NCBI RefSeq assembly: GCF_964656455.1
Contig: NC_135712.1
Span: 99,920,294-99,984,293 of the forward strand
Source of the DNA: Halichoerus grypus
Lineage: Eukaryota > Chordata > Mammalia > Carnivora > Phocidae
Reading direction: 5' to 3'
DNA: 64,000 bases
Below, piece by piece: positions 1-10,930 of this stretch; the stretch's first letter is position 1; every line of letters begins with the position of its first letter. A program made the translations under genes and the position numbers. Below the pieces are notes generated by a model. That model made no database searches, was not told the DNA's origin, and saw only the letters and a list, made by a program, of their open reading frames with translations.

Positions 1-1454
1 AATCCTCCTCTAAATTTACAAAGTTAAAGCATTGAAATGTTTGATTTCTTTACTTGTAAATTTTGAGCAAATAAATTCCTCTATCAGCAATTTTTTTTCC
101 TTAAAAAGCCAGCAGCTAAACCCACAGAAGATTTATGGGTTCAGTTACAGATGTCAGCCAACTCCTTGGGGAACTGTGAGAAGAGATATAGAATAAGTCA
201 CTCTAGTCTTCAGAAATCATACAAAGTGCAAAATGTACAAAGTCTTCAGAATTGTATTACATATTAGTTTGCCAGAATACCTCTCTATATCTGGTCTCAT
301 CCCTACAACCTTCAGCATGAAAAATAAAATATATATATATACACAAACACATACACACACAGAGTCAGTAAACAATTTCAAATTGAATAGCAATTTATGG
401 TCAATTTTTACAGATTATAATTTTATCAACTCAGCTACCATTGACTGAAATAGTATCTTTACCAGATTTTTCTATGATAGCATAGTAGGTTGATGTGTCT
501 TGTGATAGACTAAATAAACTAGTTGCTCATTCACTTCTGGAAACATACAGGTCAGGACTGGTTACCACTCTAACTTAGAATCTATTTTGGTAATTTCCAT
601 CTTGCCTCTTACCATGGAGTGCCAGTCTTAGCCTCTGGTTTTTGAGAATACTATCATACCACCAGTACACAGTAAACTATTTCCATGGCAATACCATGGT
701 AATTGGAACACCAAGGTAAATCAGTTTCTACTGTCAACTCTAGCCTCCTTGAGCTTCTTAAATATTCTCATGTATTCTTACCAATACATTTATTATTATC
801 TAGAAGAAATGTTTCTTTTGAGCCTTTCCTGGGAACCTAATAAAGTTGAAGTTGTTCCCAAATTAATCTTTGTAGCAACCTTAGTCTGTGTATTGGTTTT
901 AAGACAAAATGAAGATAAGCCTAGAAATTGAAATGTTGAGGCAGACATAGAGCATCTTTGTGACAATTGCCTCAAGTGGGATTTCTGCATGGTTTCCAGG
1001 TAAGAGAAAACTGTTATCTCATAACAAGGAAGGAGCTGTTTCCCTTGGGTGGAAATACCGGGAGTTCAAGATTCTCAGCTATGTTGACACAAATTTCACT
1101 ATCATATATACCAGCACTCTACTCTATCCCTATCTGTGTCCCGATTTTGGCATAGATCTCTAAAGATGTGCATTTGGTGTCCTTTGAAACTCTGTCACCA
1201 CTAAAATTAAATTTCACCCTGATTTTTCAGCATAGTCTGCCTTGCAGTTGTAGGTAACAAGTTTCTTAAAATGTTCCCATGATGTTATTCTGACATTCAT
1301 AATGTGCCATTGATAGTTTGCTAAAGTGAGCCTATCATTTTCTTTTAGGACTACTAAAATTAATCTCAAGCCATCAACCCAAGTCCTTACAATGTCCACT
1401 GTCTCAAAATGTTCAAGTATAATCCCTACAGTATAAGCCAAAGTTTCACAGTCT
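1..1454. other. AT-rich stretch, no gene seen
   Basis: The open frames here are short (under 80 codons), overlap on opposite strands and show no recognisable domain, so I call none of them. A small alternating TA/CA tract lies near 328-360. No repeat family could be assigned by eye. Confidence 0.5.
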
Positions 1455-1464
1455 ACCTTGTTGC

Positions 1465-1647
1465 ATTCTGGAAGTAGCCACCAGAATCTAGAAGAGAGAC
1501 ATGAGACAGATTCTCTCTTAAAGCCCCTGGAGGAAGCATAGTCTTGCCACTCCTGTTTTCAGACTCCTGGCCTCTGAACTGTGAGAGAATAAAGAATAAC
1601 CTTGTTTGTGGTAATTTGTTATGACAGCCACAAGAAACTAATACACA
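1465..1647 (+). mobile_element. MaLR (MLT1-type) LTR, 3' part
   Basis: The stretch carries the typical end of a mammalian MaLR LTR: a run reading 'ggcctctgaactgtgagaga', then an A/T-rich AATAAAG-type signal, a 'gtggtaatttgttatgacag' segment and the terminal 'aaactaatacaca'. Only the 3' part is recognisable; the 5' boundary is a guess. It is diverged, with no internal region, so it is an old solo or truncated LTR. The subfamily (MLT1) is an inference from remembered consensus features. Confidence 0.6.
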
Positions 1648-2132
1648 TCTCATCAAAATGTTCCACCAGTGAGGTTCTTAGTAATGATAATTCTTCTGCC
1701 TTCCAGGGGTTATTATTACCTCTACTGTTAACATCAATGGAGTCCTTATTGCTATCTGTCCTGTGGGTGATATCTCACCAGAATGCCATATTGAGTGTCT
1801 GCTTTCTAAGGCCACTATGATACCAATTATCTCATATAAATTGTCTATCTTCCAAAATAGAGCTTACAATAAGGGTTAGCATGCAGGTAGTTTATGTGAA
1901 GATGTTCTCCTTGGGACAAGGACAAGGGTGTCAGGGAGGAGTAAAACAGTAAAGTCAAACCAAGGATGTGTTATTGTGCTGGTTTCTATTTTGGACAAAT
2001 AAGGCTCAAACCCTATGAGGGGCTATTTGATATGCTGACTTGGCCAGACCACAGTCCTAAGTTATTTAATCATACATCAATTTAATTTTTGCTGTGAAGA
2101 TATTTTGTAGGTGTGATTAAAATGGAATTTTT

Positions 2133-2330
2133 TTTGGCGGGGGAGGCACCAGGGTGATACTGTTGTTTAAATGTCCAACTCAAGGTTTCAGCTCAGGTCA
2201 TGATCTCAGGGTCATGGGATTGAGCCCTGTGCCAGGCTCCATACTCACCATGAAGTCTGCTTAAGATTCTCTCTCCATCTGACCCTCCCCCTTCTACTCT
2301 CTCCCCAAATAAATAAATCTTAAAAAAGTT
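2133..2330 (+). mobile_element. SINEC (Can-SINE), plus strand, diverged
   Basis: It has the SINEC order: a degenerate head ('ggcaccagggtgatactgtt'), 'caggtcatgatctcagggtc', the 'gggattgagccctgtgccag' block, a CT-rich segment and an AAATAAATAAATCTTAAAAAA tail. The motif GAATTTTT occurs just before the head (2125) and directly after the tail (2331), a short imperfect target-site duplication. It is non-coding and derived from a tRNA gene. Confidence 0.85.
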
Positions 2331-2338
2331 GAATTTTT

Positions 2339-2546
2339 ATTTATTTATTTATTTTTGAGAGAGAGAGAGAGAGTGCGCACAAGTGTGGTGAACGGGGAGC
2401 AGAGGGAGAGAAAGAGAGAGCATCTCAAGCAGACTCCCCACTGAGTGTGGAGCCTGACTTCAGGCTGGATTCCACGACCCTGAGATCACAACCTGAGCCC
2501 AAATCAAGAGTAGGATGCTTAACTGACTGAGTCACTCAGGTGCCCC
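2339..2546 (-). mobile_element. SINEC (Can-SINE), minus strand
   Basis: Read on the minus strand it starts with the SINEC head at 2546 (plus strand 'gagtcactcaggtgcccc') and ends in the A-rich tail at 2339. The GA-rich tract at 2355-2375 is the complement of the SINE CT region. It lies tail to tail against the plus-strand SINE just left of it, so the pair could fold back on itself. No clear target-site duplication was found. Confidence 0.85.
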
Positions 2547-2801
2547 ATGATAAAAATTGACTTTAAGTAATCCCTTGACTCTAAGTAAGGGGTATTAGAT
2601 AATCTGGGTGGGCTTGATTCAGTCAGTTGAAAGGCCTTAAGAACAGAGCTGAGCCTTCCTTGAAGAAGAAATTTCATCTATGGGCAGCAGTTCAGCTCCT
2701 GACTGGGAAGTTCCAGCTTGCCCTTCCTGATGGCCTGCCTATGGATTTTGGAATTGCCTAGCAAGCCTCCTTCAATTGCATAGGCCAACTCCTTGCTAAA
2801 A

Positions 2802-2838
2802 ATCTATCTATCCATCCATCCATCCACCCATCCATCTA
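2802..2838. repeat. (ATCT)n/(ATCC)n microsatellite
   Basis: About nine tetranucleotide units, ATCT changing to ATCC, with one interrupted unit. It sits at the simple-repeat position near the 3' end of the old unclassified repeat. Confidence 0.85.
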
Positions 2839-3202
2839 TTTCCTAATGATTCTACTTCTCTGGTTGAAACCTGAAGGACATGAATCCCCTGGAAGTACCT
2901 TAAGTGGCTGTACCAACTGAGCCTCAGGATTTTTAACAGAAACAGAAAAGTATTCATCCACAGACTTCTATTTTCAAATCATCAAGGGTTCTTCCAGGAG
3001 CTATGAACTACTTTACCTTTCCAAGTTTGTGCATGAACTAGAATGGCTGAGCAAGTCTTATAAGTAAAGCATGTAGTAATGGCAGACAAATACTGGGGAA
3101 AATTAAGCAAGAGATACAATGTGGACTGAGAAAAATGACCAGTGCATTCACGCAAATTGCTGGTTCCTGCAGCAATGGCCTGATTAAAATGTGGCTCAAA
3201 GT

Positions 3203-3589
3203 TGGGGAGGGTACGTGCTATGGTGAGCGCTGTGAATTGTGGAAGACTGTTGAATCACAGATCTGTACCTCTGAAACAAATAATACAATATATGTTTAAA
3301 AAAAAAAAAAAGAAGAAGAAGAAGATAGCAGGAAGGGAAGAATGAAGGGGGGGAAATCGGAGGGGGAGATGAACCATGAGAGATGATGGACTCTGAAAAT
3401 AAACTGAGGGTTCTAGAGGGGAGGGAGGTGAGGGGATGGGTTAGCCTGGTGATGGGTATTAAGGAGGGCACGTACTGCATGGAGCACTGGGTGTTATACG
3501 CAAACAATGAATCATGGAACACTACATCAAAAACTAATGATGTAATGTATGGTGATTAACAGAACAATAAAAAATTTAAAAAAATAAAT
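3203..3589 (+). mobile_element. L1 3' UTR fragment with 17-bp target-site duplication
   Basis: A 5'-truncated L1 made only of 3' UTR. It has the 'gtgagcgctgtgaattgtgg' block, an internal A-run followed by (GAA)n, a G-rich segment, 'atggtgattaacagaacaat' and an A-rich tail. AAAATGTGGCTCAAAGT occurs at 3186-3202 and again at 3590-3606, exactly bracketing the element. This is a textbook target-primed insertion. It holds no ORF; the 108-residue minus-strand frame inside it is an artefact of the low-complexity 3' UTR. Confidence 0.95.
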
Positions 3590-4344
3590 AAAATGTGGCT
3601 CAAAGTGATGTGAAGATGATAGGTATAGAAGTAACATTTACATAGCTATCTCTATGTAGGTATACAAAGATACAATAAACAACTTTTTCTAAAAGACAAA
3701 ATTTTAAAAATTTCTTTTTTTTCCCACAATGATCATAGTAAAGAAAAAGATGGTTTATGTTTTACTGTGCCCAGTTTAGCAAAACATTTATATAAAAAAT
3801 GTGAAACATTAAGTACTCAGCCATTCATATTAACACTTATTACTGTATAATATTTCTTCTTTATATAACCCTAATTTCATTAGTGTTAATTGGAAGTAAT
3901 TAGGACTGATTAATTGAACACTTCATTAAATGATTTGTCTATTAGTTTAGCTGTGATCCCTAATACTAACATACCATATATGCAAATAGCAAACTACTAT
4001 TTCAGAATTTAGATAAAAATCTCTAAGATACATTACAAATCAAATATTTAAATTAAAAATAACATTTATACATGCATGTACAATATATACACTCAGGTGT
4101 ATATATACTCATGTGTCCATGCATATATTCAGGTTGAAAGGTAAATAAATATACACACACACAAATATACACAGACACATGAGTGTGTATATGTATATTC
4201 CTGTGTTTAGAAGAAAACCATATTTTTTCTTTACATAACCTGAAGTTTTCCTCTGAACACAATGGTGAAAATGTATATGTATATTCCTTTCCATATCTCT
4301 ACTATTTTAAATAATCAAGTTTTTTAGATTGTAAAATTCTTAAC

Positions 4345-4640
4345 TTTTTATTATTGAATTGTATGAACTAGCAATTCCATTTCCAGGTATATATGCAAGG
4401 GAAATGAAGAGTTCAAAGAGAGATCTGCACTTCCATGTTCACTGCAGCATTATTCACAATAACCAAACAACCTAAATGTCTGTCAGTGGAGGAATGGATA
4501 AAAAAGTAGTGGTAAACATATACAATGGGATATTACTCAAATACAAGAAAGGAAATCCTGCCATTTGTGAACATAGAATATGCTCAGGCAATATGCTAAG
4601 TGAGATAAATCAGACAAATACCATAAAATTTTTTTCGGAG
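4345..4640 (+). mobile_element. Older L1, end of ORF2 and start of 3' UTR
   Basis: It matches the conserved 3' end of mammalian L1 ORF2 ('agcaattccatttccaggta', 'gcagcattattcacaataac', 'ggaatggata', 'atgggatattactcaa', 'atatgctaagtgagataa'). The reading frame is broken. It is more diverged than the neighbouring L1 3' UTR fragments. Confidence 0.85.
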
Positions 4641-4736
4641 GGGTTAATCCATGAAAATACAAACTATTATGCCTGTATTTATACCAGAGTTATCATGACC
4701 TATTTGCAGAATAATCATAGATTTCCTAGTGCCTTT

Positions 4737-5107
4737 TTTTTTTACAGATCAGTGATTTATTTTATTATGTTATGTTAATCACCATACATTACATCATTAG
4801 TTTGTGATGTAGTGATTCATTGTTTGCGTATAACACCCAGTGCTCCATTCAGTACGTGCCCTCTTTAATACCCATCACCAGGCTAACCAATCCCCCCACC
4901 CACCTCCCCTCTAGAACCCTCAGTTTGTTCCTCAGAGTCCATAGTCTCTCATGGTTCGTCTCCCCCTCCGATTTCCACCCCCTTCATTTTTCCCTTCCTG
5001 CTATCTTCTTCTTCTTCTTTTTTTTTTTTTTTTTAACATATAATGTATTATTTGTTTCAGAGGTACAGGTCTGTGATTCAACAGTCTTACACAATTCACA
5101 GTGCTCA
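4737..5107 (-). mobile_element. L1 3' UTR fragment, minus strand
   Basis: The reverse complement matches the 3203-3589 fragment along nearly its whole length: tail at 4737-4760, 'accatacattacatcattag', the (TTC)n plus T-run at 5006-5034, and 'cacaattcacagtgctcacc' as the truncated 5' end. TAGTGCCTTT occurs at 4727-4736 and 5110-5119, a target-site duplication of 10 bp or slightly more. It is truncated within about 20 nt of the point where the 3203 copy is truncated. Confidence 0.9.
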
Positions 5108-5119
5108 CCTAGTGCCTTT

Positions 5120-7389
5120 AATAAATAAAAGTCATTGATTTTCAAATCCTCTAGAGCCTAGCAAATTGGCATAAATGTATGTTATAGTTTAACTCAGGTT
5201 ATCTCACCCTATCTTCTTAGGTACTTCTAATGACTATTGCTATACCCTTCTCCAATGATTCTTCAATTAAAACTCTTCACTGTTAGTCTTTTATCCACAG
5301 TAATCAGAAAGAAAATAAGGTGATCATGAGAGAATTTCCCCAGATCTGTTTTCTAAAACCCAGAATGACTTGTGTTAACTGAAATGTGGCTTTGTCTTTA
5401 CAGAAAATGTATTATGAAATCAATAATTATTTCAGGTGGACAAACAGGAACTGTGTGGAGGTTACCCGTACAAATTATGATTCTACATCTACGACAAATA
5501 CAATCTTTAAAACCAAACAATTCAAAGGAAATAATACATATATTATTTTAATGATGAGTCTGATTAATGTTACTCTTGAGTGTATATATGTTGTAAAATG
5601 CTAATTCATGCGAAAGTTACCTATTCTTAGTTGGAAGAAGTTATGGATAATAAAATAATTTGATAGGACTATATTTAAGTGTTGAACAGACAAATCAAAA
5701 CTACTTAAGATAATTTAAAGCATAAAATATAATACATTGGCTGATGTTTCTCCAACTCATAATTATTTCTCTTTGTGTCTCTCTCTCCTTTTTTTTCCCC
5801 TATCCTAAGAACAAGAACATCTTTGAGACAGTGCTTTTATTAATTCCCAAATTAGTGGTAAACCCTTGTTTTATCTTCAAATGATCTCGATAGCATGGGA
5901 GAAGACAGGGAGGAAATACTACCAGTTGGTATTGAATTGCCATTTTCTCAGGAAGGACTTTCTCAACTTTTCTTGCCAAAAACAAAATTAAATTAGCAAA
6001 CTTTAATATATGCATTCAAAATGGAATACTTATTCTGGCCTATTACAGAAAGAATCACTGATACAGATTCTTTGATTACCTTGGAACATTTAGGAAAATA
6101 ACTACCAAAAATAATTTAAACTTCTTTTCTCTCATTGGAATGAGAAATGCAGGTAGGCTAGTAATTATGGTTATGGTTACAATGGCAAATGAAGGTGTAT
6201 TACTCAACCTCCTGCAGTTCATGAAAGGATCATCACTCAAAACTCCAGGATGATTTCTCCTGGGTACCTCTAAATGGTATCCTTTCTACCAACATCTTAT
6301 TTCTATTTTATTTCTCTCTTCTTGGAAATGCTACTGCTTCTTAGATTTGCAGCCTTCCTAATTTCCATCCTGTGCTTTGTGCCTGATGACAGAGCCTACA
6401 GGGACTCCCTTTGCTATCTACTTTTCTTCTCCAACTGAAATAGAACATTCTGAATTACTGACCTCTTCACTCCTAAATGATCTTCACTCATTTGAAATGC
6501 TGGCAGTGATAAACTTCAACTTATTATCTCACAAGCTGCTAAGCCTAAATAATCACTGAAGCTGTTTTAAGTCTTTTGAAAACATCGTATCAGAATTTCA
6601 CTCCTGTAGGATACCCACCAGCTAGAAACTGAAACAAAGCCCATTTAAATACAACAAAATGAGGTGGGAAAAAAAATCACAAAAGAGGAACTGAATGCTT
6701 ACAGCTTTATGCAGTCCAAGTCTCCAATGTTCTGCAATTTTGTGACATTGACAAAAGCTCAGTCAAGTGAAAAAAAAATGTTACTGGTGATTGATTTATT
6801 TCAGATTTGTTTATTCTTTGTCACTTGTTACCAAGCCACAGTAAAACCACATCATGTTCCCTGAAGAACAGCAGGTTTCCATTGTGGTTTTATTGTGGTC
6901 ACCATGATGTATTCAATACTGTGGCATTAACTACCAAAACATATTAATAAATTTTAAAACTAACAAAAAGATTACTCCTGAATATGCCTGCAAGATTTCC
7001 AAGATTAAGGAAGCACATCTGCTTAACTATTATTAAATGAGTCAAATTGAATAAAGAAGTAGGAGAAATGAATAAATATTAAATGTTCTTTGGTGTATAC
7101 CTTTGTTGCTTTAAGTATTACCCAGTAAAGATTGATTTTTTTTAATTATTCACCTGAAATACTTTCAAGGAACTTGTTAGATATCAATGTCTTTATCAGC
7201 TAAACTGGGTAATATATTCTATTAGGTGGCACTTATATATGTTTGTGTCAGAGTGGATATGCCATATTGTTTATCTAATTGAAGTTATTGAACCCCCCTT
7301 TTATAGTCCAGAACAGGAGATATTAGGGAAAACTGGGGGGCACAAGACTACATTGGAGAACTTTGATAAATGTTTGTCATTCTCTCTTA
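5120..7389. other. AT-rich stretch, no gene or named repeat seen
   Basis: About 2.3 kb with only short, overlapping frames. I see no splice-bracketed coding block, RNA gene or repeat that I can name. Confidence 0.45.
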
Positions 7390-7401
7390 ATATTTTTTAA
7401 G

Positions 7402-7603
7402 GGGCGCCTGGGTGGCTCAGCCGGTTATGCATCTGACTCTTGATTTCAGCTCAGGTCATGATCTCTGGGTCATGAGGTTGAGCCCCACATCAGGCTCCAC
7501 ACTCAGCACAGAGTCTGCTTGTCCCTCTCCCTCTGCTCCTCCCCCCACTCAGGTGCACTCTCTCTCTCTCAAATAAGTGAATAAATCAAATCTTTAAAAA
7601 TAT
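7402..7603 (+). mobile_element. SINEC (Can-SINE)
   Basis: Starts 'gggcgcctgggtggctcag', continues with 'tcaggtcatgatctctgggt', the CT-rich block and an A-rich tail. The flanks are ATATTTTTTAAG (7390-7401) and ATGTTTTTTAAG (7604-7615), a 12-bp duplication with one mismatch. Confidence 0.93.
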
Positions 7604-7615
7604 ATGTTTTTTAAG

Positions 7616-9554
7616 AATGTAGGTTATTTTAGTAGAATGCCCCTTACTTTGTGTACTTCTGATGTTTCTCCATGACTCTATTTAGGTTATGTATATGGGG
7701 TGGGATTACCACTTAAATAATATAATGTCCTCTTCAGTGCATTATTTCAGAAAGCACAAGATTTTGCAGTATTGGTGATATTAAATATTAATCACTGGAA
7801 GTTGTACCTGTCAGGTTTCTCTGTAAATACTATTTTTCTTTTTCTAATTAACATTTCTTGGGAAAAACTATGAAAATACTTCAATATTCTCTTATCAAAA
7901 TTTCAATGAATAGTTTAACATCCATTGATGATTTTCCAGTTTCAACATTCCTACTACATTCTTCAGCCTCCATTCTAATAAAGAGCTTTTTTTGTGATAT
8001 TTAATATATCAGTATGATTTTATGAATTTTCATTTCATTCAATGGATTATTTTTATTTATTTTGATGCTTGACTTGTCCCACATTTGGCCAGTGGAAGCC
8101 TCTTTAAGTTTTGTGTGTCCTTTTGACATGGTCCTATAATTCTTTAATTACTTCTTTACTTTCCAGTGTCAAAATAAGTACTAGGTTTATCTTCTACTTT
8201 TCCAGCCACACCCTGAAACCAACTATTTCCCTTGGTTTATTTAGTGGAGAATTTTATTTAGAAACCAAGAGCTGGATGCTACATATGCTCATTGTCACTG
8301 GTGTAGCATTGCTTTAGGGTCTTTTGCATAAACAGATATAGGAGGAGATATATAGATGTATGTGCGGATATAACATATATATGTATATGTGTGTGTGTGT
8401 GTGTGTGTGTATATATCTATAATGATATCTCCAATTCAATGCAACAACCCAAGTTTCATTCTAGCATTTTAACTTTCCATATCTTTAACTCCTTGCACCA
8501 CATTGAGAAATACAACTTTTATTATCCTCACTATATTTATTCATTTGTTTAAGCCTAGCATAACAAATAGTTTTAGGATTTTTTACCCATACTGATGTGA
8601 AAAGCAAACTTGGAAATTAAATACTTGTTCCCATTGTGTTATGTAAAATTTGCATTTAGTGAGTGAACACATTTTAATAGTAAAATTCAATGAATTTTTA
8701 ATAATGCATATACCTGGCTAAGCTATATACCTATCAATAGAAAAATTCCATTAGAAAAATTTCCAATAGAAAATTCCCATTAGAAATTTCTGTCATATCC
8801 CTTCTCAGTCAATATCCCAGCCAGAGAAAACCTTTTTTTTTTTTTTTTAAACCATAGACTAGTTTTAGGACATCTTATAAATAGAATTGTACCATGTGTA
8901 CTGTTCTGCTTTCATGTTCTCACATTCAGCATATTCATTTGAATCATTCATGGTATTAATCATATGGGTAATTTGTTCCATTTTAGTACTGTGGAAGTAT
9001 TGATAAGTGATCAGATTTCAGACTTATTCTGAAGTCAGAGAAAAAATGTTGTCTATGGATCAGTGATAGAGGAGATGGAAAAGAGAAATCAAGTTGGCTG
9101 CCCAAATATTTGTCATGAGTGATTAGAAGCCTCGAGTTAACTTTTATTGAAATGATGATGACAAGGCTAGAGCTCAAGTTTGGGCATGTGAATTTTGAAA
9201 TACATTTTAGAAAATTTTGAAATGTATATTAGAAATGTATTGAATTTTGAAATACATGTTAGAATAACAAATTGAATAGCTTTTATTTTGTTTTTAGAAG
9301 TTGACTGAAATAACAGCATGCTGAAGGAAATGCTTTATAATAGAACACCAAAGTTTATACTGATCTTTTTTATTTTGCTGTTTTCTCTTAAGTTCTTATC
9401 CTGAACACTTAATTCTTTGTTTTCATAATTTTGTACTTCTGCATTAGCTTCATCCCATGTGTGTTTTTGGATCATTATCATATTTTTAAATTTTCACAAT
9501 TATTTATTCAGAACCATGAATTAAAGTATGATATTTAATTCAAAAACATCATTT
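7616..9554. other. AT-rich stretch with a TA/TG microsatellite
   Basis: No gene seen. The main feature is an alternating purine-pyrimidine tract at about 8370-8413 (ATATATATGTATATG then (TG)n then ATATAT). A T-run lies at 8832-8848. Confidence 0.5.
8370..8413. repeat. (TA)/(TG)n microsatellite
   Basis: About ten TG units flanked by TA-rich dinucleotides. A simple-sequence tract likely to vary in length between individuals. Confidence 0.9.
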
Positions 9555-9567
9555 TGTTCAATTATCT

Positions 9568-10412
9568 ATTTTTTTTAAATAGGCTTTACTTTATTTTTCT
9601 TGTATAAAACTATGTGGTGGCCAGAGTTGGAGCCTGAGTCCTCTGCACAGAAACTCTGGTGTGGGTCTTTACAAGATGGCCAGTGAATTCCTGATGCGGG
9701 CCCTTGGTGAACACAGTCTCCTTCCAGAGGTGAGGGATGAGATAGCTGTAAGTCTTGGAAATGGCATCAAAAGTGGCCTTGGTGTAATTGCCCAGGGTGG
9801 CAGTATAGCCCTTGGCTGAAATGTAGCAGTTGTCAATACTGTCCATCATCGGTAGCTTCTTGGACAATGCCAGTGCCTCTGGGGCAAGGATGAGGTGCAC
9901 CAACACAGAACCACAGTGGCGGGTCACCTTGCAAGGGATCTTGTTACCACAGTAGCCTCGCTGCACAGGGTGATGGAAAGCTTGGCCAGGATAATGGCCC
10001 CAGGGATGGCAGTGGCTACCTCCCTGGGACACTTAACACCCAGACCAATGTGTCCATTGTCATCTCTGATGGCAACAAATGCCAGCCTGGGTCTGCTTTT
10101 GCATAGGTAGAACTTTCAAAACTTTATCCTTGAGGGATATCTCCAGGAAAAAGTCAATGATCTCAGATTCCTTGAGAGGCAGAGAGAAGAAATAGATCTC
10201 CTCCAGGGACTTGATCTTCATGTTCTTAACCAGGTGTCCCAGCTTGGTGATGGGGATCTACTCCTTGTCCTCGGCCTGGCCTCTGTGAGCTCTACAGCCT
10301 CAGCTGCAGCCCCTACCCAGGCCCTGGATGCACTGCCAAAGCCTCTAGTGGCCTCCCATTCCAGGGCCCTTCAGCAGCACTGGCGTAATCTGCCATTTAA
10401 TTCTTGGAGAAG
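9568..10412 (-). pseudogene. RPS2: RPS2 processed pseudogene (40S ribosomal protein uS5)
   Basis: The minus strand carries an intronless copy of RPS2 mRNA. The start codon is at 10396-10394 (MAD...) and the stop at 9612-9610, ending QRTQAP(T)LATT. Recognisable blocks in order: [53 protein letters not shown] and [17 protein letters not shown]. The reading frame is dead. A TAG at 10260-10258 replaces the Trp of KEWMP, about 20 nt are missing after the KQTQAG block, a GKPHTV-like segment is missing, the Gly/Arg-rich N-terminus is shortened, and there are frameshifts. After the stop come the short 3' UTR and an AATAAA-type signal, then an A-tract (T-run at 9569-9577). TGTTCAATTATCT at 9555-9567 and 10413-10425 is a 13-bp target-site duplication. 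The parent protein is a structural part of the small ribosomal subunit; this copy is presumably made by L1 machinery and non-functional. Confidence 0.95.
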
Positions 10413-10727
10413 TGTTCAATTATCTCTTGTTAGTGATTTCTATTATCTATCATTGTGATTAGAAAAACTGGTACTATAAGTTCAACTTTGATATTTACTG
10501 AGATATACTTTATCTCCAAAAATTCATCATAGTCTTTGCCTAATGTGTTTGCAAAGAATCTGTATTATTCAAGATTTATGATTCAGGATTCTGAATATAT
10601 TTGTTATATCAAGTAGGCAGTGATTAGTAGTATTCTACAAAGAAAGTTGTTAAGCTACGTTAATGTAAATAAAAAAATAAAGAAGTAAAATGAAAAGGAA
10701 GGGTAGCACTATTAAAGATTTAACAGA

Positions 10728-10916
10728 AGGGCACCCGGGTGGCTGAGTTGGTTAGGCATCCAACTCTTGGTTTTGGTTCAGGTCACAGTCTCAGATTTAT
10801 GTTCATTGTGGAGTCTGCTTGAGAGTCTCTCATCCCCTCTCCCTCTACAACTCCCCCAGCTGTCATTTTCTCTCTCTCTCTCTCAAATAAATAAATATTT
10901 TTAAAAAGATTTTTAA
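10728..10916 (+). mobile_element. SINEC (Can-SINE), diverged
   Basis: Head 'gggcacccgggtggctgag', body 'caggtcacagtctcag', CT-rich block, and an AAATAAATAAATATTTTTAAAAAGATT tail. AAAGATTTAACAGA at 10714-10727 and 10917-10930 is a perfect 14-bp target-site duplication. About 20 bases of the middle are missing compared with the other copies. Confidence 0.93.
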
Positions 10917-10930
10917 AAAGATTTAACAGA

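Larger units (their letters stand above)
1960..2880 (+). repeat. Ancient interspersed repeat, unclassified, split by two SINEs
   Basis: Sequence left of 2133 ('gctgtgaagatattttgtag', then 'gtgattaaaatgga') and right of 2546 ('attgactttaagtaatccct', 'gggtgggcttgattcagtca', 'gttgaaaggccttaag') matches the order of a common old mammalian repeat, ending in a simple-sequence tract and 'tctacttctctggttgaaacc'. The two halves join if the SINEs are removed. I recognise the pattern but cannot name the family with confidence; it looks LTR-like. Confidence 0.45.

Noticed and set aside
3196..3522. 108-codon minus-strand frame, and the similar 102-codon plus-strand frame at 4820-5128
   Set aside because: Both are the antisense of the same L1 3' UTR; their similarity reflects the repeat, not a gene family.
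9610..10032. 140-codon minus-strand frame that looks like a ribosomal protein gene
   Set aside because: It is the 3' part of an RPS2 retrocopy with an upstream stop, deletions, an A-tract and a target-site duplication.
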